64,000 nt of DNA, taken from the NCBI GenBank assembly GCA_001599755.1, contig BCHX01000005.1, positions 2,910,409 to 2,974,408 of the forward strand, in the 5' to 3' direction. The DNA comes from Gliomastix tumulicola. Lineage: Eukaryota; Ascomycota; Sordariomycetes; Hypocreales; Bionectriaceae. This document shows positions 12,269-22,174 of this stretch, piece after piece. Position 1 is the stretch's first letter, and every line of letters starts with the position of its first letter. The notes under the pieces were generated by a model, which worked only from the letters and a program-made list of their open reading frames with translations, did no database searches and was not told where the DNA came from. The translations under genes were made by a program, and so were the position numbers.

Positions 12269-12983
12269 CCATGGTTGCAGTGTCTCCAAGCTGACCCCTG
12301 CGCAGCTGGCTGCTCGGGTTCGGGCGTATTATGGTATCATCCATCTCCATGGAGCTCAAAGCGTGCATTCGCGATGCAGGCTAATATGCTAGTTCGTGCA
12401 TGAGCCAGGGCAGCATCCATGATTGTTACGTACTGGGATGTGGGTGGCGCGGAGGAGGTTGCAGAGATGATGAATCGGGAAAAAAGATGCTGAAGCCGAT
12501 TGCTGCCAGGCTATGAGACTATTCGCATTGTTGTTGTTTGGTAGTACAGACTAATAATTGGTGAAGGTCCCTGAGTCAGGTGAGTGGCTTAAGGTACAGC
12601 TGCAGGTGTCGGTAGGTGTCTGGCTCTCGATACACGTCGATCCTCATTTACCGCTGTGAGGCGATGCTTGGTCATGCCAATTGATGCGACAGAGAGTGTG
12701 CGTATGCGCATGAATACCCCAGAATAAAGCCGTTAGGTATGGGTAAATACAGTCACATGTGAGACCTGTTCTCGAGTCCTCAACAACGGCGTCGTCACTG
12801 GAATTCACGGGAAGTAAATTCGAAATTGGACTTGGACGGTACGCCACGATTGTCCGTGCTGCAGCAGCCTGGGGAAGTCACGGACATCCGCTCCTGCCAG
12901 GTTGAGTTTGTGAGCACTAATGACGGAAGGTACGGACGGGGACGTGCATTCCGTCACTCCGCTGCTGTCACGAGTATTTTGGG

Positions 12984-13008
12984 TAGTAGTAGTAGTAGTA
13001 GTAGTAGT
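12984..13008. repeat. (AGT)n microsatellite
   Basis: About eight uninterrupted AGT units, seen directly, in the spacer between the GMC oxidase and SYP1. It is non-coding and likely length-variable between isolates. Confidence 0.9.
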
Positions 13009-13736
13009 TCTCCTCAATGCCTCCCGTCTGCTGAGATGCCAATGGTACGATGCATCTGAATTAATCCGAGCATGAGTATGGACACATATATCTTATTATA
13101 GGTCCTCCGTCGTCATTGCGTGGTCTCGGGCTCAGCTAGTTGGCCAGCCGAGGATCCAAGCTGGAAGCTGTTCTCCACATTTTGCATTTGGCAGCAATCC
13201 ATCCATCCTTAATGCGTCTTCCAGCGACCAGCTCCACTCCCAGTCCCAATCACCTCACAAGAGCAACAAGCTGCAGGCGAAGCAGAAGACAGCTGCTGGA
13301 GCCCAGTTATCCTGTCTGCCGTATCGACATCAGCAGGTATTGCCATTCGGTGCATCGTCATCCCCCCAAGACCCAGCCGGACCGACGCATCGGACGCACC
13401 CGCTCGAGCGACTGTGGACAACATCGCCAGCTTCAGATTCGCAACGCGAACCCTCCCACCGGCCGACGCTGTCCAGCTTGCGTTGCATTGCGTTGCACGA
13501 CAGCCGGACAGATACCACCCGTCACTTCTCGACAGTCTCTCTCCCTCGACGACAACATCCCGACCAGTCGAAGAGCTGTTCCCGCTCGCTGCGCCATGAG
13601 CGCTTGCTCGACGTCGTTGCGCACTTAGCACACCCCCGACAGGACTCAACCCGCTGCCTCGAGCGTCTCTAGGTAGTCCGACTCGACCTCTTTCTTCGTC
13701 GCCGTCCCCGGAAGCCCAGCTTCCGCCGATTTCAAC

Positions 13737-16700
13737 ATGGAGGACTTAGCAAGAGCCGAGTACCCGGCCATGCTGGTGAGTATTCGCTTCAAGCGGCGGA
13801 GAGCACAGCTCCGCTCACGGACGTCCATGACGGGCCGGGACTAACGACCTTCACAGGCTTCGCTCCAGCCCAACCAGGCTGTCCAGGTCCTCACCGATCG
13901 AGTCAAGCGCATAAGCAAGATGAACCTCGAGGTCGCCGACTGGCTTCAGGTACGATTGACCGCCTTTCCGCGCTACAGCCACTTCGTGGACCAGGGTGGT
14001 CCAGATGGCATGGGCTTGTGCTGACAGCTGGAACTAGGAACGCCGCCGAATCGAGGAACAGTATGCTATGAGCTTGCGCCGACTAGGTCAACTTCGGACA
14101 CCCAATGCGCAGTCGGACCTCGGGTATGTCACGAACCGACGTCTGTAGATCTCCTTGTGTACCGCCACGACGGGAGCAAGTGCTAGTGGTAGCACACTCG
14201 GTCCAGGCCTAGCGGTACACAGGTGCGGGAAGCAGGGAGAGCAAGATTGCTAACACCCACCCAGCGTATTTACTGTCCCCTGGTCACGCATTCTCGACGC
14301 CACCGAGGTCATGGCGACCTCGCATCTTCAACTTGCCGAGCGCATCGAGCGCGACGTCGAGCATCCCCTCCGGGGTTTCCACAACCGCAAGGATGTCGTC
14401 AATATGAACACCATCTCCACCAACTTGGCCACAATGGCGAAGGCTCTCGAGGAAGCCCAGGACAAGTCGGAGAAGCTGGGGAAGAAAGGCGGCAAGGCCA
14501 GCATGCAGAAGGTTGATGCGGCATCGTCCAAGCTCGACTCGGCCACTCAGCAATGGGAATCACAGGCACCCTTCATCTTCGAGTCGCTCCAGGCCTTGGA
14601 CGAGTCGCGCGTCAACCAGCTGCGCGACCTCCTCACTCAGTTCCAGACGCATGAGGCTGACTGCGCCCAGCGCATTCAGGACAAGTCTGCCGATACACTC
14701 GCTCAAGTACTAGAGATCAGCTCCGAGACCGAGATCATGGCATTCGTGAACAAAGCAACGGCAGGTAGGGCCAGGTTGCCGACTCGGACCTCGACTCGGC
14801 GATCATCTGTGACTGGGAGCTCGGTTGCGCCTCCGAGCACTGGTGCAAGTGCTACTCTTGCTCCGGTCGTACTCCAGCCGCCCCCCGACGAGCCGGAACC
14901 CGAACGTGCAGCATCTCCGCCACCGCCGCCACCTCCCCAGGAGCCTCAAAAGCCTGGTGAGTACCGTTGTTTCCAATTCTCTTGGTTCCCCGTTACTGAC
15001 TCTTCCAAGAATCGAAACTGCGCAGGCTAGGTACCATGTTCGGAGGTCGGAGGCGGCAAAGCGTTCACGGCGCCATTGGTCTTTCGCCACAAAAGTCTGG
15101 CTCTGCGTTTGGTCGTCTGACCGGCAAAGACAGACCTGGTGTGTCTCCTCGGACGTCGTCACCCAACCTCCACCAGGACAACAGCCGTCTAGGGGCGCTG
15201 GCCGAGACGCCCGACCTACCACGGACACCCGAGCAAGAGAACGCTCCTTCCAAGGCGCAGTCGACTCACGAAGGAACGAATGGCTTCGCGCCGGGCGACA
15301 ACATTATGGACTCGCCGGTGCCTAGCGGACTGAATGGCACCCACGACACCGCATTCTCAGCTGAGGCGCTGCAGCCTAGCAAGACCAGTGACAGCCAGCC
15401 TGCTCCACCGCAGAAGGATGCCGAGGGCTTTACGATCCCCGCGCCTGCTAATGATCCTATTTCTGAGGCCCAGAAGGAGGCGGCCGGGGAAGATGCAGAT
15501 CAGTTCTTCAAGCTCAACATCCAGAACCAGCCTGTAGAAGTGGAGGACCCCGAGGCCAAGCAGGCTGCGCTCTCCAGCGTCGCCCACTCGCTCCGCCTTG
15601 GCCCTGCGACACGCCGATCTGGCACGGTGAGGGGACGCCGTGATGTCCGTAACACCATCTACGCCCCTGCTCCTATCAGTCCGGATGCTACTGGTCAATT
15701 CGGCTCCCTCCCGGGCGTGCCCGGAATCCCTGGCTCAGCCTCGTTTGCAAGCTCGACCGGCTCGCGCGCTGGCCCTATTGCAGCGCTGGCCTCAGAGGCA
15801 AGCGTTGCTGGATCAGACACGCAGTCCGTTCGCTCTGGCAACTCGCTCGGCAGCCTGGTCCACGCCAAGCATCCCGAGCTGACGGCACCAGGTCTGCAGT
15901 CTTCGATCATCGAGACCATCTCTGTCCATTTTGAGGGTGGTGAGATCAAGAGCGCATCGATTGCGGGCGAAATTGCTTTTGTCAGCAATCCCTCTGACGA
16001 CAACATGTTCAAGAGTAAGTCCATCATCATCATTCGTCCTCCCTGCTAATACTAACATCGTAATCAGCGCACGAGACAATCAGGATCAATAACTTCCCTA
16101 ACCTGGAACGCATTGGCCCGAACCGCATCTTCGTGCAGAACGCCTCCCCCGACCAGCTCGATCAGTTCTCGCTCGAACTCTCTCACATCCAGAAGACGTC
16201 TACCGCCTTCTCGTACCGCGTCTTCGCCCCCGAGGGCGAGTCCATCACGGCTCTAGGCAAACACGCACCTCTCCTGCTCACCCCGGCATGGAAGCCGCAG
16301 GGCGACAAACTCGGTCTCCTGCTGCAGTACCAGCTCAATCCCGCCAGCGACTTGACAGGGCCCGTCACCCTGCACAACGTCGTCTTCGTCGCGAGCTACG
16401 ATGGCAGGGCCAGCGGTGCGCAGACCAAGCCCAGCGGCACGCATCTTAAGGATAGGCACGTCGTCTACTGGCGTCTCGGCGACGTCACACTCACCCCGGA
16501 GCCCCAGAAGATCGTCTGCCGCATCGTCGGCGCCGAGGGCGTCGAGCCTGCACCTGGGCACGTCGAGGCGAGATGGGAGTATGTCGCTCCCCATAACGAC
16601 GACGAGGACTCCCCCGTCGCCTTGGCCAGCGGCATCTCCATCTCCCGTCTCGGCGAACCCAAGGGCAAGGGCAAGGAAGTCGCAGACGACCCTTTCTCTG

Positions 16701-16789
16701 ACGAAGGCTCGGCGCCGCCCGTCGACCAGTCGTGGGTTGACGTCCCTCTCGTCAGGAAGCTCGTCAGCGGGCGCTATGACAGCAAGTAA
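13737..16789 (+). CDS. SYP1: SYP1-like F-BAR / muniscin endocytic adaptor
   Basis: 878-residue homologue of yeast Syp1 (870 residues), an early-arriving endocytic protein that bends membrane and binds cargo and septin/eisosome regions. Six exons: 13737-13775, 13857-13949, 14038-14123, 14265-14956, 15010-16014 and 16068-16789. All have GT-AG borders and the reading frame is restored at each junction. Residues 1-255 are the F-BAR helical domain (for example NQAVQVLTDRVKRISKMNLE, ERRRIEEQYAMSLRRLG, VPWSRILDATEVMA). Residues from about 256 to 600 are disordered, with a run of prolines and many Ser/Pro sites. Residues from about 600 to 878 form the muniscin mu-homology domain (IIETISVHFEGGEIKSASIA, and ETIRINNFPNLERIGPN). 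The first coding exon is only 39 nt. It converges on TAM41. Confidence 0.95.
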
Positions 16790-17567
16790 GATAACATTGG
16801 AAAAGAGTTGAAAAGAAAAAAAATCCCTCTTTGGTTTTCGAGGAAGCAGGCCGGACAGTTTGTATGTGGAGGGTAACCAGGGAAATATCGACCCGAAAAA
16901 AAGGGGCAGAGTTGGCACATACGAGAGCTGATCTATACTGATTTCTTTCGGTTGTTTAGTTGTTTTTGTCGATGTCAGGTTGCAAACTTTTGTAGTATCC
17001 TAGGTAGTGTAGATACCTCGCAATTATACTATATACTAGTAGTACTGATGACTCTCCTCCACAACCGTTTACACTCACATCTTAATATGGCGAAGGGGGG
17101 CACGATTAACGGCTTTGTGTCTATTGCTACAGTAGCTTTTGCATCCATGGCTATGTACTACAAAGAGGGCTGTCCCTGTCCTATACTGGATGGATGTCAG
17201 ACCCTCTGCGCTGATTTTGTTTGTGCAAATATCCTCCTTCCAACCCATTTTTGCGCTTTTCGCCCTCTTCCATTTTCTAAGTCGGTACCCTGTGAGAGAA
17301 AGAAGAGGGAAAGGTCTAGTTATTTCCAATACTCCAGTGTTGTGTTTTGTAGAAAAAATCAAAATATTCGCTGTGGCGAGGCGCTCGAGGGTGGGATGTG
17401 TCAGTCGCCCAAGTCGCTCGATGAATGAAAGTAGGAGTCAGGAAAGACTGTTTCGACATGGTCGTATCGCGCGTCCAGTGAGCGATGAGCGCCTGTCCTG
17501 ACCGGGGCAGCCGCACAGTATGATGGCTTATGGCTCTCCGAGATCCCGATGGCGCGCAGCTCCGAGA
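16790..17567. other. Convergent 3' spacer
   Basis: About 0.78 kb between the convergent SYP1 and TAM41 stops. It is AT-richer and has A- and T-runs consistent with 3' UTRs and polyadenylation signals for both genes. Short open frames here have no recognisable content. Confidence 0.6.
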
Positions 17568-19118
17568 CTATGACTTCTCATCACCCTCGGAGGAGGACGA
17601 GTCCTTGGTTTCTTTCTTCTCCTTGCCCTCAGCCTTCTCCTTCTCCTGGTTGCGGCCCTTCTGCCACTTGCTGTACTTCTCACCCAGATACCTGGCCGTC
17701 CGGCCCCAGCCGCTGGTCAACGCGCTCTTGAGACTCTGCGTCGTGCTAGGCCAGTTGACGGTCTGCTTGATAACCCGTCGGACCGTCTCCGTGAGCTGCT
17801 GCGCATCGTCATTGGCAATCTTCTTCTCGAACTCGCCGCCCAGGCGCTTCTTAACGCCCACGGTGGCGTCGTCGTCGTCAGACGCGGCCTTGAGCATGCG
17901 CTGGTACTCATCTCGCGGGATGCCGAGCTTCTTCTGGTACTGGAAGTAGAGGCGCGAGCGGAAGGTGCCGGGGAGGCGACGGACCATGTTGCCCCTCTTG
18001 ACCGGGTCCATGTCCTGCTGGAGTCTACTATTGGCCTCCTCGTTCAGGACCCAGTTCGCGTCGTCGAGGCGGCAGTTCTCGGTGAAGTCGACGTTCGGCA
18101 GAGTCTTAATCAGGGGCGCGTACAGGCGGCGGAAGTGGACCATGTTATTCTCGACGATGTTGTTCACCTTGCTCCTATTCTCGGTGGGCAGGGACATGCG
18201 CGGATCGCCCAGGTAGCTGATGCCCGAGATGGCGCTGTAGAGCTGGGACTCGGTGAAGTCGGGCGGAAGGAGGAGGAGTGCGGTGCGGAGGGCGGCGATG
18301 AGGTTGCGCTGGTTGGCTAATCTGACCTGGGGGTGGTCGCGCAGAATCTTAACCGGCTTCTGTAGACGGCCGGCGAGGTAGAGACTCTCCCAGCTGGATA
18401 GATCGCTGACGAGGTTGTCGATGCTGGTGACGCCGTATTTGATGAGCATCCCGTTCATCTCGACGTAGGGGTGGAAGTATACACCGGCGCCCCAGTCCTG
18501 GACCCGCGAGACGAAGCCCGACCCTAATGATGCAATGCCAGAGTAGTGGTCGCGGTGCTGCTTCATATTGATGGAATGCCAATGCTGCGTATGCGATACG
18601 CCGAAGATGAAGTCGATCATCTTCGGGGAGCCCTTTTGCGACTTGACCAGCGCCTCGGGAGGGTGCGGGTGGACAGCGCGAAATTCTTCCTCGGATATGC
18701 TGTGGCTCGAGTTGTCCTGGGGGAAGACGCCGGAACCGTAGGCAAAACAGTAGACGATGGGAGCGTGGAATTGCCTGAGCATAAGTCGCAGAGCCTCCTT
18801 GAGCTCGTAGTTTATGATCATATGCTGGTTCGCGCCGAAGAGCCGGTGAGGTAGGTCCGCGAAGGACTGGATGCTGTAGTCGACGGTGTCCTCCCAGTCG
18901 GAGCCGTACAGATTGAACTTGCCGCCCGCCGACTCCTTTTTCGAGGACTTTTTCGGGGTGCCATCGCTAGAGGCGGCAGAAGGCGTTGACGGAGTCGATT
19001 GCTCGAGGGAAGATGTTTCGGCATCGTTGATGTTTTTGGTGTCGGAGTACCATCGCGATTGTGGGAAGGGAGAGGATCGACAGCAGACGCACGCGGTCGC
19101 GATTCGATGGGGGCGCAA
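17568..19118 (-). CDS. TAM41: Mitochondrial CDP-diacylglycerol synthase (TAM41/MMP37)
   Basis: 516-residue single-exon homologue of Tam41. The enzyme sits on the matrix side of the mitochondrial inner membrane and makes CDP-diacylglycerol from phosphatidic acid and CTP for cardiolipin synthesis. Seen: an Arg-rich presequence (MRPHRIATACVCCRSS), the nucleotidyltransferase-like motif FAYGSGVF at about 125-132, MIDFIFGVSHTQHWHSIN from 167, and the conserved YGVTSIDNLVSDLSSWESLY and GRLQKPVKI segments. The length exceeds the yeast protein (about 385) because of a Ser/Pro linker after the presequence and a Lys/Glu-rich C-terminal tail ending in Ser/Glu/Asp residues. No introns or breaks are seen. 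It is one of several essential-pathway genes here that show no clustering with neighbours. Confidence 0.95.
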   Translation of the reverse strand: MRPHRIATACVCCRSSPFPQSRWYSDTKNINDAETSSLEQSTPSTPSAASSDGTPKKSSKKESAGGKFNLYGSDWEDTVDYSIQSFADLPHRLFGANQHMIINYELKEALRLMLRQFHAPIVYCFAYGSGVFPQDNSSHSISEEEFRAVHPHPPEALVKSQKGSPKMIDFIFGVSHTQHWHSINMKQHRDHYSGIASLGSGFVSRVQDWGAGVYFHPYVEMNGMLIKYGVTSIDNLVSDLSSWESLYLAGRLQKPVKILRDHPQVRLANQRNLIAALRTALLLLPPDFTESQLYSAISGISYLGDPRMSLPTENRSKVNNIVENNMVHFRRLYAPLIKTLPNVDFTENCRLDDANWVLNEEANSRLQQDMDPVKRGNMVRRLPGTFRSRLYFQYQKKLGIPRDEYQRMLKAASDDDDATVGVKKRLGGEFEKKIANDDAQQLTETVRRVIKQTVNWPSTTQSLKSALTSGWGRTARYLGEKYSKWQKGRNQEKEKAEGKEKKETKDSSSSEGDEKS

Positions 19119-20000
19119 TGATGATGATGACCGGCCCAGAGCGCTTCTTATCGACCGGGCGCCGTGAAGCCTCGCCTAGAGCAACGTGTGTGAGTATGTC
19201 ATTCCAGGCCTCAAAGGTGGAATCAACCAGGCGGACAGAGCCATCTTACCGAGCTACCAATTGCCGCCATGTTTGCTATTTCTCACTGATGCTCAAGCCC
19301 CTCGAAACTAAGCCCTGACTCAATCTTCCGGGGGTACGCTCGCGGTGTTCGGGGCGTGGCTAGAGAGGCAATGTCGAAGACGCAATCGCGACGCAGTCGG
19401 TTGTAGCGTGATGGCGAAGAGCAGCAGGATGGTGGTGGAAGAATAGAAATAATGCAGCCCGAAGCTGCTGGGCAGTCTCACCGAAGTGGATGCTCCATAT
19501 GGGACAGCTATGAATTGACGTGATGGAGCTAAGGGCTGACTTGGTGTTGCGAAGCTGTCGAGGAGCGATATTGAGGCTTGGAGAGCTAGAGCTAGCTGAC
19601 TTTCGGTCATTGGTTTAGGTAAGCTGGGCAAAAAGTTGGAAGGAGCTGCCGCCCGTTCCTTACCGAATTGTCCGCTCGCTGGCAGGGGATCCGAGGCTCC
19701 ACCGAGGAAAGAGCCGATTGGCACCGACGATAAGGATATACTCCCTTTTAGAGATGACGTGCTTGTTGATAGAAGTACCTTCCTATTTGATACCCACCCA
19801 ATTCCGCGATTCGCTAGAGCAGCCCAGGACACACCACCCTACACCTTGAACCATATGGAGAGCAATGACAAGATGAAGAGACCGAGGCCAAAGGAATCAA
19901 ACGGGCCTGTGGTAAAAACCTTTGGCACAGGTAAAGCACGACCTCCGGATCATCTCTGTTCTGACCAATGTGGTCGATACGTGATCACACACATTGGCCC
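19119..20000. other. Intergenic between TAM41 and the P450
   Basis: About 0.88 kb carrying the TAM41 promoter and the P450 3' end. A 171-codon open frame on the minus strand (19320-19832) has biased composition and no family features, so it is not called. Nothing else is seen. Confidence 0.55.
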
Positions 20001-21593
20001 TCACTCTAACAGCATGCCCTGTATCAATGAGACACTTTGCTCATCTTGCGGTGAGATGTCACATGGGAAGTCGTTGAGATGCTGGACAAACCCATTCGTG
20101 AACTCTGCCTCTGGGGTAATCGGCGTACCCTTCGCGTCAACAGCCTTCTCAATCTTCATGGTGCTCAGCATGCATGCTATGACGGACCACAGCGTTAACT
20201 CCCCAACCTGCTTCCCGGGACAGACTCTGCGACCAAAGCCAAATGGCCCGATTGGGTGCGGCTCTCCCCTCCCTCCGCTCTCAATGGGCAAGAAGCGCTC
20301 TGGGTCGAACATGTCCGGGTTGCGGTAGACAGTCTCATCACGCGTCATGGCATAAGTGTTGGCGATGATGACTGACCCGCCAGGTATCAGGTACCCGTCA
20401 TAGACGTCGTCCTTGATCGACTGATGAGCAAGGCCGAGAGGTAGCGTGGGTAGCCAGCGGAGGGTCTCCTGGACTAGGCAGTCGATGTACGGGAGCTTGG
20501 GGCGGTCCTCCAGAGTCGGGAGTCTGTCACGGCCGACGACCTCGTCTAGGGCTTTCTGCGCCTTAGCTTGGATGTCCGGGCGCATAACCATGTTGAAGAC
20601 AAAGACCATCAGGCTGCTCCATATAGTGTCCTGACCGGCTGCGTTGGCAGCCCCGACCATGCCATTGATCTCATGTTCCGTCATGTCAGGCTCCGCGCCT
20701 TTACGCAGCTGATCCTCGCGCTCGTCTAGGGCATCGCGGAGCATGCAGGGCGGCTTGTCTTGCGACCGCTTCAAGGCGTCGAAAGGCACATTCCAGAATT
20801 GAAGAATATGCTGCCTCCCGTCCCTCGCGTGCTTCAACGGCGCATCCTCCAGCCACCTCGGCAGAAACTGGAGCACCGGGAAGAAGTCTACCAAGGATGC
20901 ACCGATGGCGCCAGTTTGCGTTATACTCGCCCGGAGACCCCTCGCCGCCTCTAGAGACGGGTGATCGTCATTCGTAATTTTGAGGCCATACAAGGTCCCC
21001 AATAGGACGGACGTGGCAAACTTTACGAGAGACTCCTTCACACTAGCCCCCGAGTCCTCAACATATCGGCGTAGAAGCATCCCTAGCTCCCGGTCCAGAT
21101 GGCGCTGGTAGTAGTGTGGAAGGTGTGTCGGGCTCGTGCCGAGGTATTTCTGGAGCATGCGTCTGCTCAACTTCCATGCAGGACCCCAGGGCATCAAGGA
21201 CATGGCCTTCACCTCGCCGAAGCCCATGACCTCGTTGAAGAGGGCGAGCTGTGGGCGGTCACTATAGTTGACGGCACGGCGGTTGAGCAGCTCCTGGGCC
21301 GCCTGGGCCGAGTTGATGACGATGACTCTCTGGTTGAGAATGCGGAAGGACAGGATGTCCGACTTGTACTCTCTCGACCACCGGGCGTAGGCGCGCTCAG
21401 AGAAGTCGGCCGGGATGACTCGAAGATGGCCGAGCAGTGGCTCTCCCGGAGGGCCGGGCGGTAATGGGAGCTTGTCTACTCTACGCCATCGACGCCCATT
21501 TTTGAGGAGGATGAGGAACGTGAAGCATAGCGTGAGGGTGGCGATCGACAAGGTGAGACCTTGGTATGAGATGAAGTCCCAAAGGGCCATCAT
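20001..21593 (-). CDS. Cytochrome P450 monooxygenase (OrdA/CYP64-like group)
   Basis: 530-residue intronless P450, full length for a fungal microsomal enzyme. An N-terminal membrane anchor (about residues 10-31) is followed by the Pro-rich hinge LPLPPGPPGEP at 42-52. The I-helix oxygen-activation motif is AGQDT at 319-323, ExxR is Glu376-Arg379 (QETLRWLP), PERF is at 431-434, and the haem loop is FGFGRRVCPG with Cys458 as the thiolate ligand. All residues needed for catalysis are present. The overall look resembles O-methylsterigmatocystin oxidoreductase-type CYPs that are abundant in fungi and often act in secondary metabolism or detoxification. No other biosynthetic genes adjoin it, so a cluster role is not supported. 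It acts at the ER membrane with NADPH-P450 reductase; the substrate is unknown. Confidence 0.95.
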   Translation of the reverse strand: MMALWDFISYQGLTLSIATLTLCFTFLILLKNGRRWRRVDKLPLPPGPPGEPLLGHLRVIPADFSERAYARWSREYKSDILSFRILNQRVIVINSAQAAQELLNRRAVNYSDRPQLALFNEVMGFGEVKAMSLMPWGPAWKLSRRMLQKYLGTSPTHLPHYYQRHLDRELGMLLRRYVEDSGASVKESLVKFATSVLLGTLYGLKITNDDHPSLEAARGLRASITQTGAIGASLVDFFPVLQFLPRWLEDAPLKHARDGRQHILQFWNVPFDALKRSQDKPPCMLRDALDEREDQLRKGAEPDMTEHEINGMVGAANAAGQDTIWSSLMVFVFNMVMRPDIQAKAQKALDEVVGRDRLPTLEDRPKLPYIDCLVQETLRWLPTLPLGLAHQSIKDDVYDGYLIPGGSVIIANTYAMTRDETVYRNPDMFDPERFLPIESGGRGEPHPIGPFGFGRRVCPGKQVGELTLWSVIACMLSTMKIEKAVDAKGTPITPEAEFTNGFVQHLNDFPCDISPQDEQSVSLIQGMLLE

Positions 21594-22174
21594 ACTCGGT
21601 GAAGTGAGCGTGGTTTCCTCTAATATGCAGTCGAAAGGCTCAGAGAAGTGGTGATTACATGCAGAGTTGCAGACTGCTTCGTGTTGAAAGATACAAGGAG
21701 AGGGATATGGGAGAGAACCCGAGTGGTAAATCCCTTTTTTTTAATCCGGGCATTCACTTTGAGCTGGGGAATTTTCGGAGCTTGAGGCTCTGCTGGATGC
21801 ACGAATACATCATTATGCATGTGGTGTCTCACTCACAGCCAGTCACATTTCGAGCTGACAAAGTAGTGAAAGGGCACTCTCATGCAACGCTCGGGTTGGC
21901 ATATCACCATCGACTCGGAATGAGGTGATCATCGGTCAATTCATCTGAGCGATTGCTTGGAGAAACTGGAAGTGAAGACCCAAGTAGTGCACGAGAGCAC
22001 CTCGTCCCTTCCCGAAAGCTCATACCAGTCGTAATGACATACTTCACCCTTCTGTTTACAAAGGCAAACACTGCTCACAAGATCGGTAGGCTTTCCCCAA
22101 TGACAGAATTTTATTCCAAGATACGCTGTCCGAATGTTCTCCAAATGGTAACTAACACGAAGCAAAAAGCAACT
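21594..22174. other. Intergenic, P450 promoter and 2EXR gene 3' end
   Basis: About 0.58 kb between two co-directional genes. A T-run lies at 21727-21741 and no gene is seen. Confidence 0.55.

Larger units (their letters stand above)
12178..13736. other. Intergenic, divergent promoters of the GMC oxidase and SYP1
   Basis: About 1.56 kb without a supportable gene. It contains an 18-bp near-palindrome beside the GMC start (12251-12268) and an (AGT)n microsatellite at 12984-13008. Open frames on both strands between 13140 and 13670 overlap each other, lack any family resemblance and probably lie in the SYP1 5' leader. Confidence 0.6.

Noticed and set aside
13140..13672. Overlapping open frames on both strands before SYP1
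   Set aside because: Four frames overlap with unrelated Ser/Arg/Pro-rich translations. More likely the SYP1 leader and promoter.
19320..19832. 171-codon minus-strand open frame between TAM41 and the P450
   Set aside because: No family resemblance, Ser/Leu-biased composition, and it overlaps the expected TAM41 promoter region.
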